Notes: generated from the sequence alone by a model not told the origin. Positions 35,420 through 45,456 are shown, numbered from the stretch's first letter. The stretch is DNA of 64,000 nt from Alkalihalobacillus alcalophilus ATCC 27647 = CGMCC 1.3604 (GCF_000292245.2 NZ_ALPT02000004.1:28795-92794); one strand, 5' to 3'. Numbers and translations: made by a program.

Positions 35420-35500
35420 TGAAATACCTCCATTATTTAGGAAATTCGTTCAATTGTTAGAATCTCCTTAAGTAAAGAAATTATTCATCGATGGCTCAAA

Positions 35501-36631
35501 TTAGCTTGCTGCTTTTTTCGTTAAATAATCGGTTAACAGACTGACTGCAAGTGGAATCGCTTCTTCATTTGGTTCTAACCTAGCATCATGTAACCCATAT
35601 GCACTGTCAACTCCGAGCCAAAACATAAACCCAGGAATCTGCTCTAAAAAGTAACCAAAGTCTTCACCTGTCATCGCCTCTTGACAGTGAATATATTCAA
35701 TACCATCCCATTCAGATACATAGTGGGAAAAATCAGCAATTAAAGCTTCATCATTATATACTTGGCAATAGTTTGAGCCGTAATCAATCGTCACTTCACA
35801 TTCATAACCAACTTCAATGCCTTTTACTAACGCTTCCACCCGTTCCTTAATTCTTTGCATCGATTCAATTGATAAAGAGCGAATCGTCCCTTCTATTCTA
35901 GCTGTCTCAGCAATAATGTTTTGTTTCGTGCCACCTTTTATCACACCAATGGTCACCACACCCGAATCAAGCGGATCAACATTTCTAGCGACAATTGTTT
36001 GTAACTGGGTCACTAACGAACTTGCTGCAACAACCATGTCATTGGCCGTATGAGGATAGGCAGCATGTCCACCTTTCCCTTTTAAATCGATAAAAAGTTC
36101 AGATGTATTCGCAAATAAAAGCCCTGGTTTGGTCGCAACTTGTCCGACTTTATATTCCGGTGCTATATGCAAAGCGAAAATCTCATCAGGTCTCCAATGT
36201 TTAAATTCTTCTGATTGTAATAATGGTAATGCTCCACCAGGACCTTCTTCAGCTGGTTGGAAAATAAACAATAAATTGTCGGTCGGTTGATGAGATGCAA
36301 AATGGGTTAAAACCCCTAACGCAATCGTCATATGAAAATCATGTCCACAAGCATGCATAAACTCTGGATGGGACGACCGAAACGTTTGATACGATGTTTG
36401 CTCAACGATTGGCAAACCATCAATATCAGCCCGATAGCCATACGTCCGATTCCCTTCTTTACCATTCACTTTCACTAAAATACCGGTTTCCCACGTTTGG
36501 ACATCTAAATACTCGTTTGGCAATGAATCTATATAGCGTAATAAATAGGCCTGTGTTTTAAATTCAGCAAACCCAGGCTCTGGAATTTGATGTAAATCCC
36601 TTCTTATTTGAAAGAGTTGTTCTTTATTCAT
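35501..36631 (-). CDS. dapL: N-acetyldiaminopimelate deacetylase
   Basis: 376 residues of the M20 metallopeptidase family (B. subtilis YkuR). It removes acetate from N-acetyl-LL-diaminopimelate in lysine and peptidoglycan synthesis. Metal-site segments are HACGHDFH, FQPAEEGPGG and TGEDFGYFL. The start overlaps the stop of the aminotransferase gene by four bases (ATGA), so the two are translated together. This placement after dapH supports the DAP role over other M20 aminoacylases. Confidence 0.93.
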   Translation of the reverse strand: MNKEQLFQIRRDLHQIPEPGFAEFKTQAYLLRYIDSLPNEYLDVQTWETGILVKVNGKEGNRTYGYRADIDGLPIVEQTSYQTFRSSHPEFMHACGHDFHMTIALGVLTHFASHQPTDNLLFIFQPAEEGPGGALPLLQSEEFKHWRPDEIFALHIAPEYKVGQVATKPGLLFANTSELFIDLKGKGGHAAYPHTANDMVVAASSLVTQLQTIVARNVDPLDSGVVTIGVIKGGTKQNIIAETARIEGTIRSLSIESMQRIKERVEALVKGIEVGYECEVTIDYGSNYCQVYNDEALIADFSHYVSEWDGIEYIHCQEAMTGEDFGYFLEQIPGFMFWLGVDSAYGLHDARLEPNEEAIPLAVSLLTDYLTKKAAS

Positions 36632-37845
36632 GCTTCTAACCCTTCCTCTTTTAAGCGGTCAAATTCTTCTTTAATAGCAGAAATCAATAAATCAATTTCA
36701 GCAGTACTTATCGTTAAAGGTGGCAATAAACGTATGATTGTTTGTTGGGTCACATCAACCATAAATCCTTTCTCAAGAAGACGCTTTTGCACATCCTTCA
36801 CAACCGGAGCTTCTGCAGATAAAACAAGACCAACCATCATCCCTTTTCCGCGAATACCTAAGACTAGGTCTGAATAAGTTTCTTTTAGTTGAGCGAGTTC
36901 AGTCCAGAGCTTATCCGACGTTTCTTTACTCTTTTCCATTTGACCATCTTCTAATAAAACTTCTAATACCGTATTCCCTAAAGCCGCACTTAACGGAGAC
37001 GGAGCAAACGTTGTTCCGTGATCACCCGGTTTAAATAGGTCTGCATATTGTTTGGCTACTATGATTCCACCAAGTGGCAACCCACCACCTACACCTTTAG
37101 CAAATAAAATCAAATCGGGCTCGACATTTGTTTGTTGATAAGCAAAAAAACTTCCCGTCCGACCGATACCCGTTTGAATTTCATCCATACAAAATAAAAC
37201 ACCGTTCTTACGACATAAGGCCTCTGCTCCTTCAAGAAATCCCTTAGAAAGCGGCAAAATTCCACCTGAACCAAGAATAGGCTCCATAATTAAAGCAGCA
37301 GGCTTATGTTGTTCAATTGTCGCTTTGAGCATTTCTAAATTTTCTGGTTCGAGTTCATAAACAGGTGTATCTGTTGTCGGGAAATCTTGGTAGACTCCAG
37401 GCTGTCTCGTTAATTTAATCGCACCTAATGTTCTTCCATGAAAGCTCTTTTTTAAGACGATAACCCCTTTACGATTCTCACCTGCCGCTACGGAATGTTT
37501 ATGAATTAACTTTAAAGCCGCCTCAGTTGCCTCTGCCCCTGAATTTGTATAAAAGACTTTTCCTTCAATCGATTGCTTAATTAATTTTTCAGCAAGGGTA
37601 ATCGCCGGTTTATTAAGAAAAACGTTTGAGATATGTAAAAACTGTTCCCCTTGCTCTTTTAAAGTCTGAACAATTTTTGGATGTGAATGTCCTAATAAAT
37701 TCACGGCAAGCCCTGTAAATAAGTCAAGATACTTCTTTCCGTTCACATCGATTAAATAACTTCCTTCCCCTTTTTCAATCGCTACAGGTAAACGACTATA
37801 GGTCGACATAATCGAATTTGCATCTCGTGTAAACCAATCTGACAT
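36628..37845 (-). CDS. Class III aminotransferase in the dap operon, likely N-acetyl-LL-DAP aminotransferase
   Basis: 405 residues resembling acetylornithine aminotransferase (ArgD). The PLP-binding lysine is in LILFAKGVGGGLPLGG, preceded by CMDEIQTGIGRTG, and GTTFAPSPLSAALGN follows. In the acetylated lysine pathway an aminotransferase must act between DapH and DapL. In B. subtilis this step is assigned to PatA, a class I enzyme encoded elsewhere. The position of this gene between dapH and dapL, with translational coupling to dapL, suggests it does that step here. That is inference. The ATG at 37845 is six bases after AAGGGGA. Confidence 0.8.
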   Translation of the reverse strand: MSDWFTRDANSIMSTYSRLPVAIEKGEGSYLIDVNGKKYLDLFTGLAVNLLGHSHPKIVQTLKEQGEQFLHISNVFLNKPAITLAEKLIKQSIEGKVFYTNSGAEATEAALKLIHKHSVAAGENRKGVIVLKKSFHGRTLGAIKLTRQPGVYQDFPTTDTPVYELEPENLEMLKATIEQHKPAALIMEPILGSGGILPLSKGFLEGAEALCRKNGVLFCMDEIQTGIGRTGSFFAYQQTNVEPDLILFAKGVGGGLPLGGIIVAKQYADLFKPGDHGTTFAPSPLSAALGNTVLEVLLEDGQMEKSKETSDKLWTELAQLKETYSDLVLGIRGKGMMVGLVLSAEAPVVKDVQKRLLEKGFMVDVTQQTIIRLLPPLTISTAEIDLLISAIKEEFDRLKEEGLEA

Positions 37846-37928
37846 ATCCATTCCCCTTCCCTCTATGTAAGGAAAGAGCCTTGCTGACGAGTCGACTCGC
37901 ACAACAAAGCTACTTGCTCCCTTACTTT

Positions 37929-38651
37929 TTAGTTATCTTCATTTAAACGACGTAGTTCTTGTTTAATTTCTGTTTTACCTTTTGTTTTTTCATCAATCTC
38001 TTTAATAACTCGTGCTGGAATTCCGGCCACAACGGTGTTAGGTGGAACATCTTCTGTTACAACGGCTCCAGCTGCTAAGACTGCACCTTTTCCAACACGT
38101 ACGCCTTCTAATACCACAACGTTTGCCCCAACCACAACATCATCTTCAACGATAACTGGTTGAGCAGAAGGTGGCTCGATTACTCCAGCCAATACAGAAC
38201 CAGCACCAATATGACAATTCTTACCGACAGTAGCTCGTCCACCAAGAACGGCATTCATGTCAATCATCGTTCCTTCTCCAACAACGGCACCGATGTTAAT
38301 ACTTGCTCCCATCATGATAACGGCATTGTTGCCAATTTCCACTTGGTCACGGATAATCGCACCTGGCTCAATACGAGCTTGAATGCCTTTTAAGTCAAGC
38401 ATTGGAATGGCTGAGTTACGACGGTCATTCTCAACGACATAATCTTCCACTTTGCCTTCGTTTGTTTGAATGGCTTGTTCGATGTCTTTCCACTCTCCAA
38501 ATAGAACGCCTGTGTTACCTGTAATAAAAGCTTTTGTATTAGCACCAAAATCAATGCCCTCAATTTCACCTTTAATATGTACCTTTACTGGTGTCTTTTT
38601 TTCACTTGTAGAAATATACTGAATGATTTCATTTGCATCCATCATTTTCAT
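37929..38651 (-). CDS. dapH: Tetrahydrodipicolinate N-acetyltransferase
   Basis: 240 residues. An N-terminal helical domain (MKMMDANEIIQYISTSEKKTPVKVHIKG) is followed by hexapeptide repeats forming a left-handed beta-helix (residues about 90-205), as in all DapH proteins. It acetylates tetrahydrodipicolinate at the start of the acetylated DAP branch. The ATG at 38651 has GGAGGG nine bases upstream; the longer frame is not supported. No lysine riboswitch was seen in the 99 bases upstream. Confidence 0.95.
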   Translation of the reverse strand: MKMMDANEIIQYISTSEKKTPVKVHIKGEIEGIDFGANTKAFITGNTGVLFGEWKDIEQAIQTNEGKVEDYVVENDRRNSAIPMLDLKGIQARIEPGAIIRDQVEIGNNAVIMMGASINIGAVVGEGTMIDMNAVLGGRATVGKNCHIGAGSVLAGVIEPPSAQPVIVEDDVVVGANVVVLEGVRVGKGAVLAAGAVVTEDVPPNTVVAGIPARVIKEIDEKTKGKTEIKQELRRLNEDN

Positions 38652-38750
38652 CGTTATGTACCCTCCTAAAACAATATCTAATCTTCTCTTATGATAGAGA
38701 TATCTAAGAAAAAAAGCAAACAAAAATCGTTACAAAAACAAACTTTTGAC

Positions 38751-39647
38751 TTATCCAAGTAAGATGAGTAAGCCGGTAATCGTAAAAAGGCTTAAAACGG
38801 TTGTGATAAAAGTAACAGTTGAGACAAATTGAGGTTTTGAGTCAAATTGAACCGCAAACATGACAATCGTAGCTGCTGATGGCATCGCCGCTGAGACAAT
38901 TAAAACTTTTTGCAATAACGGATCAATCGGTAATAGTAGAGCAATTCCAAAAGCAATGATCGGTGATAAAATCAGCCTTGTGATGACTGAATAAGAAAGC
39001 AAAGACCATTCAAACTGGCTCATGCGTATATTCGCTAGCTGCATCCCCAAAATAATCATTGCCAATGGAATCGAGGCTTCCGCTAACATATTAATAGGGA
39101 GGAACACATTATCAGGTAATTCAATATTCATAACATTAATGACTAAAGCAACAAGCATCGCATAGGTTGCCGGCATTAACATCACCGTCTTTAATGCCAC
39201 GCTCACTCCTAAATGTCCTCTTGCCGCATAATACACACCGAATGAGTTCATGATAATCGATTGTAAAACCATATACATAACAGCTAAAGCGAAGCCCGCT
39301 TCTCCATAAGCAAATAAAATAATCGGAGCCCCATAATTCCCAGCGTTTTTAAAAGCAGTAGCTAAAATTAAGCCACTTTCGGTTGCCGGATCTAGTTTTT
39401 TTATTCTCGAAAAGATTTTATTTATCACAATCAAACTCAAAAGAATGGCAAGAGCAAAAACGACCATATAAAAATAATCGATATTTAATTCAGAAGTCGC
39501 AAACGTGCGAAAAACTAAAGCCGGTGTCAATACATAAATAACAACCGTCGAAATCGGCTTAATATCCACTTTACGCCATTTTTGAATCAAAAATCCAATC
39601 GCAAAAATCATAAAGACTGGCAATACAACTTCGATAAATATTGTCAT
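38751..39647 (-). CDS. AEC-family permease (auxin efflux carrier-like)
   Basis: 298 residues with about ten hydrophobic helices in two five-helix repeats and the family patterns TPALVFRTFATSE, FKNAGNYGAPIILFAYGE and PSAATIVMFAVQF. The family moves organic anions or amino acids across the membrane. It is on the same strand as and just before dapH (99 bases between coding parts), so a link with lysine or DAP precursors is possible, though not shown. Confidence 0.8.
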   Translation of the reverse strand: MTIFIEVVLPVFMIFAIGFLIQKWRKVDIKPISTVVIYVLTPALVFRTFATSELNIDYFYMVVFALAILLSLIVINKIFSRIKKLDPATESGLILATAFKNAGNYGAPIILFAYGEAGFALAVMYMVLQSIIMNSFGVYYAARGHLGVSVALKTVMLMPATYAMLVALVINVMNIELPDNVFLPINMLAEASIPLAMIILGMQLANIRMSQFEWSLLSYSVITRLILSPIIAFGIALLLPIDPLLQKVLIVSAAMPSAATIVMFAVQFDSKPQFVSTVTFITTVLSLFTITGLLILLG

Positions 39648-39809
39648 CTTATCGCCTCTTCTACTCTATCTTCTTTAAACTAGATTAGTATATCATAAAT
39701 TCATTTCCTACATATTACATTCTGCTCCCGTAAAATAAACTCCTTTTGGAATAATTCTTAGAAAATTTCTCATCCTAAAAAGGTAATAAATAAAGGGAGG
39801 AATTTGAAC

Positions 39810-40061
39810 ATGCCATATCAAAAAGATAAGCAACAAGCATTCCATGCGGCTCAACAAGCTTTTTTGCAAGCAGAAGAAGCCGTCGGTCATATTGAAGTTC
39901 ATGCACCTGAATACGGAAGAAACCTGAAAAGAGCTCACAAAGAAATAGAAGAAGCAACTCAGCAAATAGACAAAGCTCTAGGGGTAGCATCCGAACACCA
40001 AAAACGGCAACTTGAGCAATTCCAAGAACAATTGGAAGGCTTTACATCTTCTATAGAATGA
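39810..40061 (+). CDS. Small helical protein of unknown function
   Basis: 83 residues, highly charged, Gln/Glu/Ala-rich and almost certainly alpha-helical, perhaps a helical pair. It resembles in style the small DUF2564-type proteins of Bacillus, but I am not sure of the family. ATG at 39810 follows GGGAGG by nine bases; a TTG six bases upstream is too near. It stands alone and ends in a terminator. Confidence 0.6.
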   Translation: MPYQKDKQQAFHAAQQAFLQAEEAVGHIEVHAPEYGRNLKRAHKEIEEATQQIDKALGVASEHQKRQLEQFQEQLEGFTSSIE

Positions 40062-40082
40062 AAAGCAATCGAACTATCTTAA

Positions 40083-40108
40083 AAGACCACCTTTTCAGTG
40101 GTCTTATT
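40083..40108 (+). terminator. Terminator of the small helical protein gene
   Basis: AAGACCAC pairs with GTGGTCTT across a seven-base loop; a short T-rich tail follows. Confidence 0.7.
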
Positions 40109-40210
40109 TATGTACAGACAGTTTCTGACCTTATTTAGCCTAATTGATAATAAAAACTGGCTTTTTTAGGCTTTCTTACCCTAAAGTCGGCCCCTGGCTG
40201 GATTTTCGGG

Positions 40211-40636
40211 CTAAAGTATGAAGCTAAATGCCTGCTCCGGCTCTTTCCTTATGACTTCCTCACCTAAAGTCTGATGCTCGTTTCCCGCTCCCGCTCTTTG
40301 CTTATGACTTTCTCGCCTAAAGTCTGATGCTCGTTTCCCGCTTTCGCTCTTTCCTTATGACTTTCTCACCTAAAGTCTGATGCTTGTTTCCCGCTACAAC
40401 TCTTTCCTTATGACTTTCTCGCCTAAAGTCTGATGCTCGTTTCCCGCTCCGGCTCTTTCCTTATGACTTCCTCGCCTAAAAGTCTGATGCTCTATGCCTG
40501 CTACAACTCTTTCCTTATGACTTTCTCGCCTAAAGTCTGATGCTCGTTTCCCGCTCCCGTTCTTTGCTTATGACTTTCTCACCTAAAGTCTGATGCTCGT
40601 TTCCCGCTACAACTCTTTCCTTATGACTTTCTCACT
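40211..40636. repeat. Tandem array, 53-bp unit, 8 copies
   Basis: CTAAAGT recurs at 40211, 40264, 40317, 40370, 40423, 40476, 40530 and 40583. Spacing is 53 bp, with one 54 caused by an extra A. Other constant blocks are TCTGATGCTCG and CTTATGACTTTCTC. It lies between the 3' ends of two convergent genes. Sequence differs from the 51-bp arrays. Confidence 0.95.
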
Positions 40637-40693
40637 GTTCGTACTTGAAAATCATTTATCTGCTCCTTACCGACTTGCACTCTTAAGTAAGAA

Positions 40694-40732
40694 GAGGCTT
40701 TCCTAAAGTTTCGTTTACTTTAGGAAAGCCTC
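40694..40732 (-). terminator. Terminator of ykuT
   Basis: A perfect 15-bp stem (GAGGCTTTCCTAAAG and its complement) with a nine-base loop, followed by TTCTT on the minus strand. Confidence 0.85.
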
Positions 40733-40755
40733 AATCTTTTAAACAGTCAATTGGT

Positions 40756-41904
40756 TTATGAATCGCCTTCTTTTAGACGCTTATCATTTTCAAGTTCTTT
40801 TACTACTTTTTGCACTTCTTCTTTTTCTGGTTCAGCGACAATCAAATTTTGACTTGGAATTGCAACGTCAACCTTGTCTTCTTTTAAGATGTTTAAGATT
40901 TTCTTATTGACATCTTCTTTGACATTCAAATATTCACTCCAAATGGTTGTCTTTGTAAAGTAATAAATAAAGATGCCAAGTCTAGACTCTCTAAACTCCG
41001 TGAAGTTCACCATAATCACATCTTGATGGACGCCTTCATGAGAACGAAGCATTTTTTCGATATCTTGAACAGCTTTTTCAACTCTTTCAGTAGGCGTATC
41101 AAACATGATCCCTAACTCAAAGTCGACTCTTCTTTTTCTCATTGTCGACCAGTTCGTGATTGGGTCGTTAGCAATGGTTGAATTCGGAATCGTCACGATC
41201 GTATCTGAGAACGTACGGATTTGAGTACTTCTAAAAGAAATATCTTCAACCGTTCCTTCGATAGTTGGCGTTTCGATCCAATCTCCTTTTGAGAATGGTT
41301 TCTCAGTGACAATAACCACACCACCTAAAAAGTTGCTAATTGTATCTTGAGCAGCTAACGAAATCGCTAAACCAGCAACCCCTAAACCAGCGACAAATGC
41401 TCCGATTTCGACCCCGTTCTCGCTTAAAATAATAACAAATGTTAACACAACGATAGCGGCACGAATAAATTTAGAAAGGAAAGGAATAAGCATCGAATCC
41501 TCTTCCAAATTCGTCTTTTTCGCGAGTTTCGTAAACATCGTTGAATGTTGAGAAAAATAATTAAAAAATCCCCAACCGAATAAAGCGATAATAAACGAAC
41601 TATAGATCTGCTGTACAAAATTAACCGTCGTAATATGGAATGGTAAATAAAGCAGTGCTAAATACGTTCCAATAATGACCCAAAACCAACGTAACGGTTT
41701 TTCAAACGACATTAATAAGTTCGTAACGGTTTCAGCTGGCGTTTTTCTAGATACCGCCAATATGAGTTTGTAAATATACTTCGTAAAAACCTTTCTAAAT
41801 AACAAGAAAATAAGAAAAATCCCAAGGGCAACCGCAAAGTCTTCCCAATGTAGATTGGATAGTGTTCTCCATATGCGCTCCCATTGTGCTTGTACCTCAT
41901 CCAT
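40756..41904 (-). CDS. ykuT: MscS-family mechanosensitive channel
   Basis: 382 residues. Transmembrane helices occupy about the first 170 residues, ending in the pore-lining helix FVAGLGVAGLAISLAAQDTISNFLGG, followed by the cytoplasmic beta domain (VEDISFRSTQIRTFSDTIVTIPNS) and an acidic, Lys/Glu-rich tail. The channel releases solutes on hypo-osmotic shock. The protein is longer than E. coli MscS (286). The neighbourhood fits B. subtilis YkuT. Confidence 0.92.
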   Translation of the reverse strand: MDEVQAQWERIWRTLSNLHWEDFAVALGIFLIFLLFRKVFTKYIYKLILAVSRKTPAETVTNLLMSFEKPLRWFWVIIGTYLALLYLPFHITTVNFVQQIYSSFIIALFGWGFFNYFSQHSTMFTKLAKKTNLEEDSMLIPFLSKFIRAAIVVLTFVIILSENGVEIGAFVAGLGVAGLAISLAAQDTISNFLGGVVIVTEKPFSKGDWIETPTIEGTVEDISFRSTQIRTFSDTIVTIPNSTIANDPITNWSTMRKRRVDFELGIMFDTPTERVEKAVQDIEKMLRSHEGVHQDVIMVNFTEFRESRLGIFIYYFTKTTIWSEYLNVKEDVNKKILNILKEDKVDVAIPSQNLIVAEPEKEEVQKVVKELENDKRLKEGDS

Positions 41905-42032
41905 ACAAAATATCCCACCTTTTTATTTCGTAAATATTTTATCATACTTCAGTGTGAATGAAAGTAAAAAAGGTGCGAGAGAATAAGGCAAAATATCAAA
42001 AAATGCTAAAATTCGATTCTGAACTCGTTATT

Positions 42033-42359
42033 TTACGGTTTTGTCAGATCTTCTTTATCTAACGCGGTTTGAATTAATTGTCCAAGTTCAGATTGATTCT
42101 TATTGGTTGTTTTTGCTTTTTTTTGTTCTTTTAAAATATTTCCTACTTCCTCTGACCATTCAGAACCAAGTTCGAGTAAATGTTGCGAAAGTTTGGGTGC
42201 CTTTTCTTCCATCTTTCTTTTTTGTTCCTCCCACATCCCTTTTACTTTCTTTTTATTTTCCGGTTGCATTAACAGAGCCCCTGCTACACCAACAAAACCT
42301 CCAATAGCCGAACCAATTAAATAAGCAGCTTTATTTGACTTCCTTCTTTTCATAAACAT
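42033..42359 (-). CDS. Small YtxH-like membrane-anchored protein
   Basis: 108 residues. A basic N-terminus (MKRRKSNKAAYL) leads into one Gly/Ala-rich membrane helix (GSAIGGFVGVAGALLMQPE), then a charged helical tail. This is the layout of YtxH-domain general stress proteins, and the match is by pattern only. AAGGAGG lies eight bases before the ATG. Confidence 0.6.
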   Translation of the reverse strand: MFMKRRKSNKAAYLIGSAIGGFVGVAGALLMQPENKKKVKGMWEEQKRKMEEKAPKLSQHLLELGSEWSEEVGNILKEQKKAKTTNKNQSELGQLIQTALDKEDLTKP

Positions 42360-42662
42360 AAAAATAGCCTCCTTAATGTTTACTTGTAGTTTCTTTTAAA
42401 GAGGTTTTTTTTATACGAAAAGAGTCCTTCGGTTTCGTTGTGAGAAGACGTCGTATCATTCCATCTTTCAAACCATTAATCCGACTACATCGATCCTATA
42501 CCCGACCTTGCTATAATTAACACTTCTTTCAAAGAATCTAAAAAAGTGAGAGGTAAGGGAGCTAAGTTTGATTTTCAATTAAAAAAGGCAAAAAATCGCT
42601 CTTTCCTTTAAAATGGGGTTACCACATCACACACCAAAGAGTAACGATTTTTAAGTTTAATC
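42360..42662. other. Intergenic region
   Basis: About 300 bases without a convincing gene. AAAAATCG (from 42591) and CGATTTTT (to 42652) could form the base of a long weak hairpin. TTGCTATAATTAA near 42510 resembles a -10 region, but no gene with a ribosome binding site follows. Confidence 0.4.
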
Positions 42663-42710
42663 AAAAAACTGCACCTCCAATTGTTAGTGTGTCTAACAAT
42701 TGGGGTGCAG
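42663..42710 (-). terminator. Terminator of the ppdK operon
   Basis: CTGCACCCCAATTGTTAG pairs almost perfectly with CTAACAATTGGAGGTGCAG and is followed by six T on the minus strand, 90 bases after the ppdK stop codon. Confidence 0.9.
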
Positions 42711-42799
42711 TTCAAATGTCACCGGCTTTTCTATTTAAGGGCTTTTAGGACAACTACGCTTTTTAATTCATTAGTCGCTCATAGAAGCCACCATTTTCT

Positions 42800-45454
42800 T
42801 TATTTCGTTAAAATACCTTCATTACGAATCGTTGCTTGCGCTGCTGCTAGGCGAGCTAATGGGACACGGTACGGTGAACAACTGACATAATCTAAGCCTG
42901 TTTTTAAGCAAAATTCGATTGAATTCTCTTCTCCGCCATGTTCTCCACAAATTCCTGTTTTTAAAGAAGGTTTGACGGCTCTTCCTTTTTTCACACCCAT
43001 TTCAACTAATTGCCCAACCCCTTCATTATCAAGGACTCGGAATGGGTTTTCAGGTAGGATTCGATCTTCTAAATAACTTTGAAGGAACTTCCCTTCCGCA
43101 TCATCACGACTATAGCCAAATGTTGTTTGCGTTAAGTCATTTGTACCAAAGGAGAAAAAGTCAGCTTCGTAAGCAATTTGATCAGCTGTTAAGGCCGCAC
43201 GTGGCACTTCAATCATTGTACCAATTGTATATTCAACTTTCACATTCGCTGCTCCTAAGACTTTCTCTGCCGTCTCAATGACTAATTGACGCATGATTTT
43301 TAATTCATTGGAATGACCAACTAGTGGAATCATGATTTCTGGCTTAACTTGAATTCCTTTTTTGTGTAAAGTAATCGCTGCATTAAAGATCGCCTCTGCT
43401 TGCATCGCATAAATTTCTGGGTGAATTAAGCCAAGACGGCACCCACGATGACCAAGCATTGGATTCACTTCAGCAAGTTCATTTACTTTTTTCAATAAAA
43501 ATTCTTTTTCTTTCAACTCTTCTGATTGTGGTTCTGTCAAACGTAAAGTCGTGACTTCCACAATTAATTCTTCCTTATCTGGTAAGAACTCATGTAATGG
43601 TGGGTCTAATAAACGTACCGTTACTGGAAGCTCTCGCATCACTCCAAAAATACCTTCAAAGTCTTCTTGTTGAATCGGCAGTAACTTTTCAAGTGCCTCT
43701 TTTCTATCCTCAACCGTAGAAGATAGAATCATTTCCTTCACAAGCTTTTGACGGTCAGGTTGCATGAACATATGCTCTGTACGGCAAAGTCCAACCCCTT
43801 TTGCCCCAAGCTCTAATGCTTTTGAAGAATCTTCTGGGTTATCCGCATTCGCACGGACTTCAATCGCTTTTTCTTCATCTGCCCACTGTAACAGTTGGTT
43901 AAACTGCTCAGATATTTTAGGCTCAATCATTGGAACTTCGCCCAACATTATCGCACCGGTTCCACCATCAATTGTAATCGTATCTAAATGACGAACCTCT
44001 ATATCCCCCACTTTAAACGTCTTAGCAGGCGTATCAATCTTTAGAGACTCTACTCCACAAATGCACGGTTTCCCCATACCACGTGCAACTACCGCTGCAT
44101 GAGAAGTCATTCCACCACGGCTTGTAACAACCGCTTCAGCCGCAATAATTCCTTGAATATCATCAGGTGTTGTTTCTGGACGAATTAAAATTACTTTCTC
44201 CCCACGAGCATAAAACTCTTGGGCTTCTTCAGAATCGAAGACAACTTTCCCTGTTGCCGCCCCTGGAGAAGCTGGTAACCCTTTTGTTAACTGGTTAAGT
44301 TCGGCATTATCGTCAATACGACGGTGTAATAATTGATTTAGTTGCTCAGGTTCTACTCGTAACAGGGCTTCTTTTTTAGTAAGTATTCCTGCCTGAGCCA
44401 TTTCTACCGCGACTCTTACAGCAGAAGCTGCGGTACGCTTCCCATTTCTCGTTTGTAAAATATATAATTTGCCTTGCTCAACCGTAAACTCAATATCTTG
44501 CATATCACGGTAATGTTTTTCTAATAAAAGCGAGACATCAACAAATTGTTTGTATACTTCAGGCATCGCTGACTCTAATTGAGCAATAGGCTGAGGGGTT
44601 CGAATCCCGGCTACGACGTCTTCACCTTGGGCATTTAATAAAAACTCTCCATATAATAAATTCTCTCCGGTCGAAGGGTTACGAGTGAAGGCAACTCCTG
44701 TCCCAGAATCATCTCCTGTATTTCCGAATACCATGCTTTGAATATTAACAGCTGTACCGTAGGAATCAGGAATTTTATTTAAGTTACGATAAATAATCGC
44801 TCGTTTGTTATTCCATGAATCAAAGACAGCATTAACAGCTAACATTAATTGTTCAATTGGATCTTGCGGAAATGGTTGACGGGTATGTTTTTCGACAATT
44901 TCTTGATAAGAGGCAACGACTTCCTTCCAGTCTGCTTCTGTCATTTCCGGATCATTGACATATCCTTTTTCTTCTTTGATTTCATCAAGGTGACTTTCAA
45001 AAAAGTACATATCAATTCCAAGAACCACATTTGAGAACATTTGAATAAATCGACGATAAGAATCATAAGCAAAGCGGCCATTTCCTGTTAATGCTTTTTG
45101 AGCTTCAACTGTCTCATCATTCATCCCTAAGTTTAAAACGGTGTCCATCATACCTGGCATAGAAACGACTGAACCTGAGCGAACCGAAACAAATAATGGT
45201 TTCTCTTTATCCCCTAATTGTTTGTTCGTACTTTCTTCTAATTTTCTTAAAGATTGTATGATTTCTTCCTTAATGGTTGAGCTTAACTGTTTCCCGTCTT
45301 CATAATAATCATGACACGCATCTGTTGTCACTGTAAAACCATATGGAACCGGTAAACCGATTTGTGTCATTTCCGCTAAGTTAGCCCCTTTTCCCCCTAA
45401 TCTCTGTCTCATACCCTTATGTCCTTCATCAAACATATACACACGTTTTTGCAT
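42800..45454 (-). CDS. ppdK: Pyruvate, phosphate dikinase
   Basis: 884 residues. It interconverts pyruvate + ATP + phosphate and PEP + AMP + pyrophosphate. The ATP-grasp domain (KGANLAEMTQIGLPVPYGF) comes first. The swivelling phosphohistidine domain with GGMTSHAAVVARGMGKPC follows; Thr-Ser-His is the catalytic His with the regulatory Thr. The PEP-binding barrel with FGTNDLTQTTFG and CGEHGG is at the C-terminus. Length is normal. Two genes for PPDK regulatory proteins lie directly upstream in one operon with ccpN. Confidence 0.97.
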   Translation of the reverse strand: MQKRVYMFDEGHKGMRQRLGGKGANLAEMTQIGLPVPYGFTVTTDACHDYYEDGKQLSSTIKEEIIQSLRKLEESTNKQLGDKEKPLFVSVRSGSVVSMPGMMDTVLNLGMNDETVEAQKALTGNGRFAYDSYRRFIQMFSNVVLGIDMYFFESHLDEIKEEKGYVNDPEMTEADWKEVVASYQEIVEKHTRQPFPQDPIEQLMLAVNAVFDSWNNKRAIIYRNLNKIPDSYGTAVNIQSMVFGNTGDDSGTGVAFTRNPSTGENLLYGEFLLNAQGEDVVAGIRTPQPIAQLESAMPEVYKQFVDVSLLLEKHYRDMQDIEFTVEQGKLYILQTRNGKRTAASAVRVAVEMAQAGILTKKEALLRVEPEQLNQLLHRRIDDNAELNQLTKGLPASPGAATGKVVFDSEEAQEFYARGEKVILIRPETTPDDIQGIIAAEAVVTSRGGMTSHAAVVARGMGKPCICGVESLKIDTPAKTFKVGDIEVRHLDTITIDGGTGAIMLGEVPMIEPKISEQFNQLLQWADEEKAIEVRANADNPEDSSKALELGAKGVGLCRTEHMFMQPDRQKLVKEMILSSTVEDRKEALEKLLPIQQEDFEGIFGVMRELPVTVRLLDPPLHEFLPDKEELIVEVTTLRLTEPQSEELKEKEFLLKKVNELAEVNPMLGHRGCRLGLIHPEIYAMQAEAIFNAAITLHKKGIQVKPEIMIPLVGHSNELKIMRQLVIETAEKVLGAANVKVEYTIGTMIEVPRAALTADQIAYEADFFSFGTNDLTQTTFGYSRDDAEGKFLQSYLEDRILPENPFRVLDNEGVGQLVEMGVKKGRAVKPSLKTGICGEHGGEENSIEFCLKTGLDYVSCSPYRVPLARLAAAQATIRNEGILTK

Positions 45455-45456
45455 TG

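Noticed and set aside
38652..38750. Lysine riboswitch before dapH
   Set aside because: Only 99 bases are available and no lysine-box pattern is seen.
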